Shown piece by piece: positions 33,444-43,838 of a stretch of DNA of 64,000 nt. A program made the translations under genes and the position numbers. Below the pieces are notes generated by a model. The model did no database searches and was not told the origin of the DNA. It saw only the letters and a list, made by a program, of their open reading frames with translations. Numbering within the stretch: position 1 is the first letter of the stretch; the number at the start of each line of letters is the position of its first letter. The stretch comes from Diphasiastrum complanatum (taxonomy: Eukaryota; Streptophyta; Lycopodiopsida; Lycopodiales; Lycopodiaceae): assembly GCA_029204225.1 (NCBI GenBank), contig CM055100.1, positions 31,386,149-31,450,148 of the forward strand, given 5' to 3'.

Positions 33444-34778
33444 TTGGTACCATTTTGGAGCTTCAAACTGGGATTTTCCAGGACAGTAGGTCTGAAATTT
33501 TGGATAAAAGAGCTGAGAGGGTTCCTCTTCGTATTTTCTTTGGAAGTACAGTCCTCAGAAACAGCTAAGTCATCTTTCCCTCTTTGTACAGTTGTACTGA
33601 AGTTGGCATTAGCCAATTTCAAGTCCAGTGTGGATGACTCGTTCGCTGAACTCAAAGGCGTGATTTTGAGTTTCGCGAAAGGAAGCCTTCCCTCCACTTC
33701 TCAGTTGTCCCCTTCTCCACTTCCATCAGTTTCGGGTGAGACCGCAGTCTTTAAAGATGTAAAGCCTCCTACTTTTATTGGGGAAGAGAAGGATAGAAAT
33801 GCAGATGTTCTACAAACCTTCCTCAGCAAATGGAAGAACATTCATGCTCTTAAACAGACTTATGACCATTTGCAAGCAATTGAGGCCAGTCTTTCCTTAG
33901 GGCCCATGGCCTATAAGTGGTGGTTAAATCTCCAGGAGACTGGGCAGACTCCCCGGTCATGGAAAGCCTTTGAAGAAGCCTTCCTAAGAGAATTCCTACC
34001 TGAAAATGAACTTGATAGAGCCTGGGAAGCCTGGGAAAGAACAGTAATGGACAAGTCCCTCATCCAATATATCTCGCAGTACCGAGAAGCAATGTTAAAA
34101 ATTAAAAATATGGATGATTATCAGAAAATCAGGGGATTTGTCCGTGGCCTCAAAGATGAATATAAAGTAGAGGTCCAGAGAAACTCGCCTACTACCCTTG
34201 AGCAAGCTCTTAGATATGCTCAAATCTATGATGATTCAGTGGGTAGGAAGAGGTTGAGACAACAGCCCCTTTCTGAGCAACCTCCTCAGAAAGACTTTCA
34301 ATTTAAAAAGAAATTTTCAAAAAGAAAGAAAGAAGATAAATTTAAAGGTGAAGCTCCTCAGAAACGCCCTTCACTCATACAGCCCTTAAAACCACAAGAT
34401 TTTGAGAAAGCCAAACAAGAACGTTTGTGCTTTGTGTGTATGGGCAAGGGACACACAGTCAGACAGTGTCCCAAGGGGCCTTTCACTAAAAAAGATAAAA
34501 AAGATAAGAAAAAAATTCATCTTGTTCAGACTAAAAGTTTCCCCAGTGACTCGGCAGCTTCCAAGATCAAAGTGTATCATGAAGATCATGAACGCTTTTG
34601 CCAGCTGACCTCTGCAATGCTAGCGAGACCCTTCAGCTTTGGGCCGCATGACCTAGTACGTATGCATGGGAAAGTTGGTAACCAGTCAGTAAGAGTTATG
34701 GTTGATGATGGCGCAACCCATAATTTCATCAACTACACCCTGGTTAAAAAGCTTAAACTACCAAAAGTACCTAGTTAG
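33444..34778 (+). CDS. gag: Gypsy gag and protease N-terminus
   Basis: Open for 444 codons. The true start is unclear: the first ~50 codons look like leader read-through. The gag core follows: VKPPTFIGEEKDRNADVLQT, KWWLNLQETGQTPRSWKAFE (the retrotransposon gag W-x-x-F block) and FVRGLKDEYKVEVQ. Then come a Lys-rich stretch, the CCHC knuckle CFVCMGKGHTVRQC at about 34428, and the protease catalytic block VMVDDGATHNFI at about 34698. A stop at 34776, inside the protease, separates it from its C-terminal half. Gag would assemble particles and bind RNA; the protease would cut the polyprotein. Confidence 0.88.
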   Translation: MVPFWSFKLGFSRTVGLKFWIKELRGFLFVFSLEVQSSETAKSSFPLCTVVLKLALANFKSSVDDSFAELKGVILSFAKGSLPSTSQLSPSPLPSVSGETAVFKDVKPPTFIGEEKDRNADVLQTFLSKWKNIHALKQTYDHLQAIEASLSLGPMAYKWWLNLQETGQTPRSWKAFEEAFLREFLPENELDRAWEAWERTVMDKSLIQYISQYREAMLKIKNMDDYQKIRGFVRGLKDEYKVEVQRNSPTTLEQALRYAQIYDDSVGRKRLRQQPLSEQPPQKDFQFKKKFSKRKKEDKFKGEAPQKRPSLIQPLKPQDFEKAKQERLCFVCMGKGHTVRQCPKGPFTKKDKKDKKKIHLVQTKSFPSDSAASKIKVYHEDHERFCQLTSAMLARPFSFGPHDLVRMHGKVGNQSVRVMVDDGATHNFINYTLVKKLKLPKVPS

Positions 34779-34786
34779 CATAGGTA

Positions 34787-35140
34787 CATAGTTTCACTAG
34801 CTAAGGGTGAAGATAAAAAATCTGGGAAACTATGGTAAGTAACTTAAATCTTGGTATTCAGGGATACCAAGATGAAAGAAACTTTCAGATAATGCACCTG
34901 GATCGCACAGACATTGTTCTCGGGAGAGATTGGCTCTACAGTTTAGGACCATCCCTCCACAGAAATTATCAGGAGAACACCCTCAGCTTTCAGCATAAAG
35001 GCCGAGAGATCCAGTTGCATGGGGAGCATGATGTTCCCAACAGTCCTATGGTCTGCAGTTCAGAGCTCTGTCAGCTAATCGGAGACGAAGACCATCAGGT
35101 ATTCTTATGTGACTTTCAGTTTATTCCTGACTATTTCTAG
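34787..35140 (+). CDS. pol: Gypsy protease C-terminal half
   Basis: Frame open from 34832 with readable sequence upstream of it. IQGYQDERNFQIMHLDRTDI leads to VLGRDWLYSLGP, the I-L-G-x-D-W-L flap-end motif of retroviral-type aspartic proteases. It stops at 35138. About 25 further codons of connection (SKFKDVFPED) are readable after the stop up to about 35208, where foreign sequence begins. Confidence 0.75.
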
Positions 35141-35208
35141 TTCTATACAGCAGAAAATTAGTAAATTAGAAACTTTATTGTCTAAATTTAAAGATGTTTT
35201 TCCTGAAG

Positions 35209-35498
35209 ATTGTTACACCTATGGTAGTCCTACGTGGCTTACGACATGAGAAGTACCAACCCTGCATGGTTTTCCATGTGGCAGGCCTATGTTGCTTGCC
35301 ACATGGTAGCTTGCGAGCTCCACTTCTCTCTCTCTAGGTTCACTCAAGCTTACGTGGTAGAGCTTGGTTGGCTTGCCACGCAAGCCTATGGAAAGCCTAT
35401 GTGGCAACCTGCAACATGCTTGCATGGCAGACATGAGTCTTATGCCATGCCTATGTGGTCTACCACGCAAGCCTATGGCCACCTAGCAGAGAGGTAGA
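35209..35498 (+). repeat. Foreign segment of reiterated CCTATGTGG / CCACGCAAGCC motifs interrupting pol
   Basis: It separates FPED from the expected V-D-H-V-I of gypsy RT. It is made of degenerate repeats: GCCTATGTTG, GCCTATGGAAAGCCTATGTGG, ATGCCTATGTGG, and CCACGCAAGCCTATGG twice (35378, 35463), with reverse-complement-like CCACATGG pieces. No terminal inverted repeats or target duplication could be made out. It resembles satellite-like or filler DNA more than a known transposon. Confidence 0.6.
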
Positions 35499-36230
35499 TC
35501 ATGTAATAAACCTAGTACCAGGTACAACACCTATTTCTAAACCTCCGTATCGGGTCAGCCGAACATAGGATGAAGAAATAACTAGGCAGTTAACAGATTA
35601 TCTTGGGAAAGGCCAAATTCAGACCAGTAGTTCACCATGGGCCTCACCAGTCCTTATGGTAAGAAGGAGGGGTCTATGCGACTTTGCGTAGATTACAGAG
35701 CCCTCAATAAAGTCACAATTAAGAATAAATATTCTATGCCTCGGGCAGACGAGTTGTTTGATCAACTCGACGGGGCTAAGTTTTTCAGTAAAATAGACCT
35801 CAGGGGATATCATCAAGTCCGTATAAAATGGGAAGATGTCCTGAAAACAACTTTTAGGACTCGTCACGGTCATTATGAGTTTAAGGTGATGCCATTTGGG
35901 CTCACAAATGCTCCAGCTACCTTTATGACCTTGATGAACAGTGTTCTCAGACCATACTTGGGTAAGTTTGTAGTCGTATTTTTAGATGACATCCTCGTCT
36001 ACAGCAAAACGAGGAAGGAGGTGTTTCGACCGCTCAGAAAGCATAAGCTTTATGCTAAACAATCCAAGTGTGAATTCTTCGTTGAAGTAGTAGCATGTTT
36101 GGGGCACATTATCTTTTCAGATGGGATTAAAATGGACCCGAATAAGGTTAAAGCCATACTCAGTTGGCTGAGACCTCAGAATATTTTGGAACTTCAGATC
36201 TTTCTTGGTTTGGCGGGATATTATAGATGA
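35499..36230 (+). CDS. pol: Gypsy reverse transcriptase
   Basis: Begins [18 protein letters not shown], with stops in the first 130 bases and a frame change near 35650. Open from 35637: [33 protein letters not shown] (first Asp), [13 protein letters not shown] and [13 protein letters not shown] (the catalytic pair as FLDD), then [17 protein letters not shown] and [16 protein letters not shown] at 36228 interrupts it where a YYR-(R/K)-F continues in all gypsy RTs, so this is a point mutation. Confidence 0.88.
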
Positions 36231-37868
36231 TTTGTCAAGGAATATACTCAGATAGCAGTTCCCATGACAAATCTTCTTAAGGGGAAGGGAAAGGAGTTCA
36301 TTTGGGAAACCGCACAGCAGGAGAGCTTTGAGGCTCTCAAAACAGCCTTAGCTACAGCACCAATTTTAAAAGTCGTCGACCCCAATCAGCCATTTGTGGT
36401 CGAAACAGATGCTAGCAACTTTGCAGTTGGTGCTGTGCTAACTCAGGGTGGACGACCAGTTGCGTTCGAGAGTAAAAAACACGAGCCAGCTCAGACTAGG
36501 TACAGTGCCTATGAAAAGGAACTCTTTTCTATAGTCCATGCCCTTAAGACTTGGAGGCATTATTTGTATGGTGCCAACTTTGAGGTCCTGACAGACCATG
36601 AAAGTCTCAGATACCTTTGCAATCAACCTGAGCTTAGAGGTCGGAAAGCTCGTTGGGCAGAGTTGATGCAAGAGTTTGATATGTCTATCAGATATAGACG
36701 GGGGGGATTCAATACAGTAGCAGATGCCCTTAGCAGAATGCCTATGATAAACGAGCTGAGTTTTACTCAGATTCGTAATGAGTTACTCGAGTCCTTGAGA
36801 GGGAAGTGCCAGCATGATGCATTCTTCTCTACTATCTGGAATTTAGTCCAAAGCAGACAGTTACAGACTCCAGAACCAGTTCTTGGGGCTGGTGCTAGTT
36901 CATCCAAGAATACGGCAGCTTCCGTTGAGGATGATGATGAGTTCGAGTATACGTCAGACAACGTTGAGGATTTTGAGCCTGTACCCAAGCAAACCCCAGT
37001 GGTTAAGGGTCAGTTGACTCAAGGATTCAAATGGAAACAGTATTCCATTCAGGATGAGTACTTGCTCTATAGAGATAGAGTATGTGTCCCCAATCCAGAG
37101 GATTATAGGCAGCAGCTCCTATATGAATGTCATGACAATCCTAGTGCGGGACACCCAGGCATACAGAAGACCTATGAGCTTCTTCGTAGGCAATTTTTCT
37201 GGCCCAGTATGAGAAAGGACGTCCAACAGTATGTAACTAATTGCCAGAAATGTCAAGTAAATAAAGCAGAGCGTTTAAAGGCTGGAGGGTTGTTGCAGCC
37301 CTTAGAAATACCAGCTGGTAAATGGGAGAGTATCTCCATGGATTTTAAAGTAGGCCTGCCTAAAACCGAAAAGGGTAATGATGCTATATGGGTCACAATT
37401 GACCGTCTGACCAAAATGGCTCATTTTATTCCGACCAAAACAACCGCTAGGGCTCTAGAGGTAGCGAGGTTGTTTGTAGACGAGCTATTTAAATTGTACG
37501 GTCTACCTTCCGACATAGTCAGCGACTGGGACAGTAAGTTTAATGGAAATTTTTGGAGGGCGGTATTCCATCATCTCCATACTAAACTTAATATGAGTAC
37601 CAGCGACCATCCACAGACGGACGGTCAAACAGAGAGGGTAAATCAGGTGCTGGAGGATATGCTTTGTGCATACGTCAGCAAGAAGCAGGCTAATTGGGAG
37701 GAGTATCTCTCGATATTAGAGTTTGCTTATAACAGTACCAAACATTCAGCTACGGGATACAGCTCATTTATGCTGATGTACGGTTTTCAGCCACGCTCAC
37801 CCACAGCTGTAGGGTTTAAACAAGAAAAAGTTGAAGCAACTCGAAACTTTTTAGAGGACCTAAACTAG
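36231..37868 (+). CDS. pol: Gypsy RNase H and integrase
   Basis: Continues the RT frame. RNase H: ETDASNFAVGAVLTQ, YEKELFSIVHALKTWRHYL, LTDHESLRYL, ADALSRM. Integrase: zinc-binding GHPGIQKTYELLRR...CQKCQVNKA, then the core with SMDFKVGLPK, SDWDSKFNGNFW and HPQTDGQTERVNQ. The D-D-E residues are all present, although the usual SDRD reads SDWD. It stops with TAG at 37866 just before the integrase C-terminal domain. Confidence 0.9.
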   Translation, partial: FVKEYTQIAVPMTNLLKGKGKEFIWETAQQESFEALKTALATAPILKVVDPNQPFVVETDASNFAVGAVLTQGGRPVAFESKKHEPAQTRYSAYEKELFSIVHALKTWRHYLYGANFEVLTDHESLRYLCNQPELRGRKARWAELMQEFDMSIRYRRGGFNTVADALSRMPMINELSFTQIRNELLESLRGKCQHDAFFSTIWNLVQSRQLQTPEPVLGAGASSSKNTAASVEDDDEFEYTSDNVEDFEPVPKQTPVVKGQLTQGFKWKQYSIQDEYLLYRDRVCVPNPEDYRQQLLYECHDNPSAGHPGIQKTYELLRRQFFWPSMRKDVQQYVTNCQKCQVNKAERLKAGGLLQPLEIPAGKWESISMDFKVGLPKTEKGNDAIWVTIDRLTKMAHFIPTKTTARALEVARLFVDELFKLYGLPSDIVSDWDSKFNGNFWRAVFHHLHTKLNMSTSDHPQTDGQTERVNQVLEDMLCAYVSKKQANWEEYLSILEFAYNSTKHSATGYSSFMLMYGFQPRSPTAVGFKQEKVEATRNFLEDLN

Positions 37869-38318
37869 ATGATAGAACATGCTAAGCATAGCATTAGGCA
37901 GTCCCAGGATCGAGCCTGGCATTATGCAGATCCACACAGACGGGATGTGCAGTTCTCCGCTGGTGAGAAAGTCTACTTGAGAGTCCCAGTTGACTCTAAA
38001 ACCCTCAAATCAGGAGTGTGTGCTAAGTTGTCCCCTAGGTATTCTGGTCCCTTTACCATCAGTAGGAGACTAGGCGAGGTCACCTATGAACTAGAACTCC
38101 CACACAGTAGTAAGGTTTTTCTAGTTTTTCATGTAAGTCAGTTACGAAAAGCCTTAGCCAGATCAGAAAATCTGGTAGGGGACAATGTTCTAGTTCTCCC
38201 ATTGGATCCTCAACAACCTCCACATGAACCAGAGGAAATTCTTGATAGTAGAGAGACGCCCATGTGTACTAGTTTCCAGACGAGAAGAAAATTTTGTACG
38301 AGCTTTATCATCAGATGA
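37869..38318 (+). CDS. pol: Gypsy integrase C-terminus and start of chromodomain
   Basis: Same frame after the TAG: DRAWHYADPHRRDVQFSAGE, the GPY/F-type KLSPRYSGPFTISRRLGEVT, and FHVSQLRKAL. Then EEILDSRET, which opens the chromodomain in this family (compare the minus-strand copy at about 50530). After it the reading turns into unrelated residues and stops, so the aromatic cage of the chromodomain is lost. Confidence 0.85.
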   Translation: MIEHAKHSIRQSQDRAWHYADPHRRDVQFSAGEKVYLRVPVDSKTLKSGVCAKLSPRYSGPFTISRRLGEVTYELELPHSSKVFLVFHVSQLRKALARSENLVGDNVLVLPLDPQQPPHEPEEILDSRETPMCTSFQTRRKFCTSFIIR

Positions 38319-38330
38319 TTCATCTCCACT

Positions 38331-39189
38331 TGAGAAAAAAAACAATGTTGTCTAACTTAACCTGCTAATGTTTTGGTTTCTAGGTGTGAAATTGGGCGTC
38401 CTATCTTTGGCACAACTATGTAAACTACAGGCAAGATCAAGCTCAAGACCATAAGATTTTTGGGAGAAGTGAATGCTCACCAGAAGAGTGACAAACTCTC
38501 AAGACAACAAGTTTTTGGGAGACATGAATGCTCACTTCAATACGTACAATACGGATCTATGTGACGATGCGCTACAAGAGACATGAAACATGTGAATATT
38601 GTATCAACCTCAACTGCATAAATACAAAAAACCGACATTCTAAGGAATTGTTCCTTCCGCCAAATGTTTCTGTACATCCTACAAAACAGGTTGTGTATGG
38701 AAGGCAAACCTTAGACATTCCTATTACGAAAGGCCTTATGTTGAACCTTCTTTTCAACCTTACCAAAGGCAGTGTCCTTAGTGAAGAGTTGTCTTGCATA
38801 GGCCCAATGAACACCATTTTCAGACTATCTCGAGACCTACTTGCGTTTCTCTCAGTAATCCTTTGAACTACTAAGCAAAACTGTGTCATTTACTACAGGG
38901 AACCACAAGACCTACACACTACTATGTCTTATATGATGAGATCGGTTTCTCCCCGGATAAACTTCAACAACTTACTAATCACTTATGCTACAACTTCAAC
39001 CTTGAACTCTAAACCATAAACCATGGCTGCAATACGTTGTCAAAATTTTGCAGATGACGGGGCCTTTGAAACATCATCTCAATTGGGAAGATCAGCATCT
39101 CAAGGACCAGTTGGGACTCCACTTCCAGAATTCCATAAGAACAATCAAACAAAAATGTGCTTTTGCTGAAGCTTTCTTTAGAATGTAGT
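38331..39189. other. Flank of the chromovirus; contains one inverted copy of the 112-bp unit
   Basis: At 38884-38995 the plus strand reads the same sequence (ACTACAGGGAACCACAAGAC, CTTCAACAACTTACTAATCA) that the tandem array at 31540-32165 carries on the minus strand. An open frame at 38528-38866 has no known domain. Confidence 0.6.
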
Positions 39190-39400
39190 TTTACTTCTCC
39201 ATGGAAAAGGTACATACAAATGCAACCTTTGTGGCAAGAGAGATCACTTTGTCTCAAGATGCTACAAAATGAAGACCAATCCCAAGGAGAACCAAAGCAA
39301 GGGGGGCGAGGTGAAGGATGGAGCTTCAAGTTCAAAGTTCAAAGGCAAGAAGGACAAATCCAAGGAAAAGGTGTTAATAAAACTTCATTCATCTTGCAAG
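39190..39400 (+). pseudogene. Retrotransposon gag zinc-knuckle fragment
   Basis: In one frame the plus strand reads GKGTYKCNLCGKRDHFVSRC, a C-x2-C-x4-H-x4-C knuckle, followed by a Lys-rich tail (KTNPKENQSKGGEVKDG). This is the end of a gag. No protease follows. The host element is not identifiable. Confidence 0.6.
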
Positions 39401-40104
39401 CAGGAATTAATGTCTTCCAAAGCCATAGAATCATCCCCATAAAACTTCATAGCCCGAATTACAGTACCTCCAAAAAAATCCAGCAGGATTGCTTTAGTAA
39501 TCATTGCTTACCCATATAATCATGAGCTACAGTGACATACCAGGTACATGGTGGGCGGCTAGCTATGCATAGTAATGAGCGGAATAGGGCCATGCAATAC
39601 AAGCATAATCATATGTTACTAGTTTTTTCAACATTCAGCAAAAAGAGCAATCCATTGCTGCCAGCGTGCGGCCTACTGCTATATCAACAGGGTATAGCAA
39701 GGTGTTATCAAGTTATATCCACAAAATGCGATGGTAGTAATGTGCACTACTGGCTGTCAATAATCCGCTGGCCAGCGGCCATATATACTTGCAAAAAATA
39801 TATGCCTGAAGTGCATACAGCAGCGATCCATTCCTATCTCATTGTTCGTTGTCAGAAGACATAGCGAAGTGATAAAGAAGATGTTCATACATGTAGAACG
39901 ATTCACGGCTGCTCCTGAGGCAACGCCCACATGTATAGACTTCCAACGGTTTTGTGTAGGCATGATTACTATGCCATTCAATGATAATCACAGCTTGTGT
40001 GAGCATGCTTCCATTCAACATATCTAGCAATGAGACTGATCAAATGTGAGTGCTAACACGCTGCGAGCCATCATAGGTCAAGGTGTGTCTCTGAGCAACA
40101 ACCT
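39401..40104. other. No recognisable gene
   Basis: Possibly the 3' flank of the hAT gene that follows on the minus strand. No clear terminal inverted repeat was found. Confidence 0.4.
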
Positions 40105-40119
40105 CTACCTCCCTCGCAG

Positions 40120-42135
40120 CCTCTGCTCAGCCATCATCATCAAGGGTCTCTGTGGCGGCAGTAGTGGGTGGGGCACGTAAACTATCCCCAGCGATGTCGA
40201 CTGTCTCGTCTGAATCATATGTGTGGTCATCAGAAGAGGAGGGCAATGGCACGTCAATAGGGAGGGGAACAGTCTCCTCTGGATCACCCCGCAGGGCACG
40301 CCGAGCCACCTCGTCTGCATCAACCTTTGGCTCTGGATCAGCCGCGACAACCATGCAGTCATCCGGATTGAGGAGGCGGGTCTCTGTAGAGGAGGCGCGG
40401 ATGTATGTGAACCAGTCCGCACGCAGCTCCCCATCTCTGTACAGCCGGTCACTTTGCCACAACGGATGAAGTATGTGGGCTACATTGTGAATCGGCCGGT
40501 GAAACTTCAGTCATCGCCGTGCCCACAACCGCCTAATAGGCGCCAACCTGTGGAACATACCATGTGGAGGCAATAATTACATAATTGCGTGCTATGGCGG
40601 AAAAAGTTGTATACCTGGCCGCGTCCAGATCGGAACGCGTGAGAGACTCGCCTATGCGATCCATGAACTCGTATATGAAGGGCTCCATGTACAGGACGTC
40701 GTGGAAGGCCAAGTCCTCTGGGGTCTGAGACAAGCCATGGCCGTGAACTCTGCCGAAGTGGCCATGCGTCACAAATCACCCTTCAGCCGGTGTAGCCGCT
40801 CGAGCATGATGAACTGGTAGGCGAAGCGCATGGGAGTAGGCTTCAAATCCGGCCTGCATTGCGAAATAAGAACCACACACCAAAACGCATTCGCAATCGT
40901 AAACCCTAATCCCTAATCCTTGGAATCATTGGCGTGTGCAACGGAACTGTAATTGAACTTAAAAATAAGTAGCATCTTACCTGCTGAACGTGCGGAAAAG
41001 GGTAGTGGGGCGGCACTTGCGTGTGATGAAGTCCACAATCGCAAGTGCGTTCTTAAGAAGCTCACTCACCCAAGGCAGACGCCCGATGGAATGCAGGAGG
41101 AGGTCCAGTGAGTTTGCGGCACATAGAGTCCACACAATGGAGGGGTACTCTGCCATACGAAGATCCCCCATACCACGACAGTTGGACGCATTGTCCGTCA
41201 CAACCTATCGCCATTAGTTGATTCAATTAATGTACAGCTTGAAAACACATTGCAATCAATTGAAAACTAATGAAACCTTTGTTAACACACTGCGTGGTAA
41301 ATGATCAAGCAACCAATGAAAGAACTAGTACATGGACAACGCGCTATGGCCCAACCTCCTGTATCGCCTGGCGGATGATACCGTAGATGTACTCCGCCAT
41401 GTGCACTCTCCTTGCCTCATTAGGCATCGACGCTGCTGAGGAACATGGAACCGTAGCAGCTGGACACAATGATGTTGATGAGTGGACGTTTACGACGATC
41501 AGTCCACCCATCAGCCATGATGGAACAGCCGTAACTATCCCAGCCTTCGTGAAATGTGGCTAGTCTCTCTCTGACCTCGGCAACCCGCCCCTGGAGCAAA
41601 GGGCCGTGAAGCGCGTCGGCTGTGGGTGGTGTGTAGCTTGGCCCGCAAACTGCAATCTTTGAGACTGACTCTCGAAAGATGCGAGATGAGGCCATGATGA
41701 AGGGGCAGTTCAGGTCATAAAACATCTGTGCTATGGTCCTGGTGGCCTCCCTGTGCTGTCCCTCTCTAAGAGATCCGGTGATGGTGGTCTGTGTGGTGCC
41801 TCGGGATGTGGATGGCTGAGAGGATGCGGATGGACGGTGCGGATCTGGAGGTGGTGGCATAGCTGCAGGTGCGGAAGTGGAGGCTGTGGATCCATGGGGA
41901 GTACTGGCAGAGGGGGTGGAGGTGGCGGAGGCGGAGACGGGGGCTATCGTAGGGGTGACAGTGGGTGCACCAGTGGAAGGGGTCTCCACGACATATATGG
42001 ATGGCTCACCGGCCTCAGCACCTGGCTCAGCATGCAATCCTCCCAAATGTGCTCGGACTCGAGAGGCGTTCCTAGCCAACTGTTTCCTACAAAAAGGGCA
42101 ACGCCCCTTTTTATCGGGCAACAACTCCACCTAGT
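40120..42135 (-). CDS. hAT transposase gene, several exons, with frameshifts
   Basis: Read on the minus strand. The first segment (42130-41420) starts with a BED-type finger (GRCPFCRKQLARNASRVRAH, C-x2-C). A Ser/Pro/Thr-rich linker and a DUF659 block follow (MFYDLNCPFIMASSRIFRES, DSYGCSIMADGWTDRRKRPL, where D in MADGWTD fits the catalytic position). After a frameshift, EARRVHMAEYIYGIIRQAIQ leads to a donor near 41357. The next exon (about 41206-40985) gives VVTDNASNCRGMGD and WTLCAANSLDLLLHSIGRLP, ending at donor CAG|GTAAGA. A further exon starts after GCAG near 40858 (PDLKPTPMRFAYQFIMLERL) and contains a stop and a frame change. The last (about 40500-40120) holds HRPIHNVAHILHPLWQSDR. It resembles a formerly functional transposase, now broken. 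Confidence 0.75.
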
Positions 42136-42156
42136 CCCAAATGGGAGAAGCGGCCA

Positions 42157-42159
<3 letters not shown>

Positions 42160-42193
<34 letters not shown>

Positions 42194-42397
42194 CCCTAAG
42201 CCCTAAACCCAAGCACACACCCTAAACCCTAAACTCACACACACACACACACACAAAATCATCACACACACACAAATCACCACACACACACACACATGCA
42301 CACACAAACCATCCCACACACACATCACCATCTTTCACACACACAAACAAATCACAACACACACACACCCACATGCACACACACTCTCTCTCACTTA

Positions 42398-42460
<63 letters not shown>
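42160..42460. repeat. Microsatellite cluster: (CT)n, (CA)n, (CT)n
   Basis: (CT)n at 42160-42190, a CACACA-rich stretch with CCCTAAACCCTAA at about 42200-42235 (telomere-like heptamers, twice), CA repeats to 42390, and (CT)n at 42403-42459. Confidence 0.9.
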
Positions 42461-42462
<2 letters not shown>

Positions 42463-42464
42463 GC

Positions 42465-43130
42465 GGGGTAGCGCGGTCTACCGCCCCGCAGCCTGTTATC
42501 CTGTTTTCTTTTTTTTAAAAAATGCGTCCGGGACCCGGACGCGTCTGCGTCCGGACGCTGGACGTGTCCAGCTCAAAAAAGAAATTAAAAAAGAAAATGG
42601 ACGTGTCCGACCCAGCGTCCGGGGGTCGGACGTGGACGTGAAATGGCTGTGTCCGGCCCAGACGCGCATGTCTGACGGGTGGGGGTCCGGACGCGGACAC
42701 GAAATGGTTGCGTCCGTCCCAGATGCGCATGTCTGACGGACGCGGCCTTTTCGCGTCGGACGTGTCCCTTTTTTTTTTAATACACTAAAAAAAGTAAACG
42801 TCCGCGTCCGGGCGCGTCCCAGGTTGCGCGTCCGCGTCCGGGTCCCGCTACCTTAGATCTAGGGTAGGGGACCCCGCGTGTCCGCGCCCAGGTGCGTCCG
42901 GGGTGGGCGCACATTCAATTTTTTTTTTTTTGTGTATTTTTTGTTAAAAAAGTATGGACGCGCCCGACCCCGCGCCCAGGGGTTGGACGCAGACGCGCTC
43001 GGGCGCCGGACGCGGGCGCAAAAATGGCGAAAAGCTCCCGGACACACATCATTGTTGCCAGCGGAACACGTTCCGCTGGCCCAGTGTTCCGGACAGTGGA
43101 ATGCTGTCCGGAACGCAAATTTCTTTTTGT
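42465..43130. repeat. GC-rich island of GTCCGGACGC / GGACGCG palindromic motifs
   Basis: Dozens of overlapping CGTCCGG, GGACGCG, GACGTG and GTCCGGAC motifs are separated by A/T runs, ending in two near-perfect palindromes (GCGGAACACGTTCCGC, about 43061-43076; GTTCCGGACAGTGGAATGCTGTCCGGAAC, about 43085-43113). Composition is unlike everything around it. It lies on the 5' side of the hAT transposase gene and may be its subterminal region, because the hAT-like element at 26616 has similarly reiterated ends. The long open frames here are compositional. Confidence 0.55.
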
Positions 43131-43392
43131 AGTAGGCCGCGTAGGTTTAGGAAGAAATATTTTTTGCCAAATTTTTTTGCACATATCCGATTGCGACGAT
43201 CCAACATCCTACGACTATCTATTTGATGAGGGCGACGTAGCGGGCACGGCGCTGGGCAAGGGAAACGAGCGTGGAGCGAGAAATCTCCGATTCCAGGTCT
43301 TTGTTGCCTACACATTTCAATTTCCATGATTGTTTAGAACTAGGTGTAGGTGTGAGCTTGAAACAAAGTAAAGTGCTACACTGTGTTTTCTC
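43131..43392. other. No recognisable gene
   Basis: Short spacer. Open frames are shadows of GC-rich sequence. Confidence 0.4.
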
Positions 43393-43838
43393 ATGCCACC
43401 TCCAGCTATGCCTGCTCCAGGGTCTTGCTCTGATTTGCCTCATGCCATCCCTATTTCTGCTTCTATTCCTTTTGCAGATCCTATCTTTCCATCGAATCCT
43501 TTTCTTCATAGTAGTGAAGTCACTGTAGCTCTCCCTCTGACTCCAGCCACCTCAGAAGCATCTTTACCTCCATCACCTTGGTCGCTCTTCTTCATGAAGA
43601 TCAACTCCGCATATTCCAACACCTTAACAATCACAGAGAGCGACTTGCTTCTCATGAATCTATGTTTCTAGCTTTGCAATCACGCCTTCAGAAGCTGGAT
43701 ACGTCTGTTGAAGATCTTAGGACAGAAGCGAAGCTTCCTCACACGACTAATTCAGCTAACATCCATCAGCTCGAAAATCAGGTGGAGCAGCATCATACGG
43801 CTGTCCAGACCTGGATAGATGTACTTAAAGGTTCATGA
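43393..43838 (+). CDS. Unassigned coding-like segment with a coiled-coil (possibly gag)
   Basis: ATG at 43393 opens a Pro/Ser-rich stretch (MPPPAMPAPGSCSDLPHAIP). A second frame, entered near 43575, gives LLHEDQLRIFQHLNNHRERL and QSRLQKLDTSVEDLRTEA, a regular heptad pattern, and stops at 43836. The Pro-rich start plus coiled-coil looks like the N-terminal part of a gypsy gag, but there is no knuckle or protease. An exon of the host gene next door cannot be excluded. Confidence 0.35.

Larger units (their letters stand above)
32393..38330 (+). mobile_element. Ty3/gypsy chromovirus lacking its 3' LTR
   Basis: 5' LTR, primer site, a 0.7-kb leader, gag, protease, RT, RNase H, integrase and the start of a chromodomain are present in gypsy order. 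Lesions: stops at 34776 and 36228, a stop at 37866, and a ~290-bp foreign segment between protease and RT. An abrupt end at about 38330 removes most of the chromodomain, the polypurine tract and the 3' LTR. Identity as one family with the deleted copy at 50016-51346 is shown by shared LTR, gag start and C-terminus. Confidence 0.9.

Noticed and set aside
42200-42235. Interstitial telomere repeat (CCCTAAA)
   Set aside because: Only two or three imperfect heptamers inside a CA/CT microsatellite tract; too few to call.
42878-43329. Several overlapping 80-145 codon frames
   Set aside because: GC-rich low-complexity sequence lacks stops on both strands; no domain signature.
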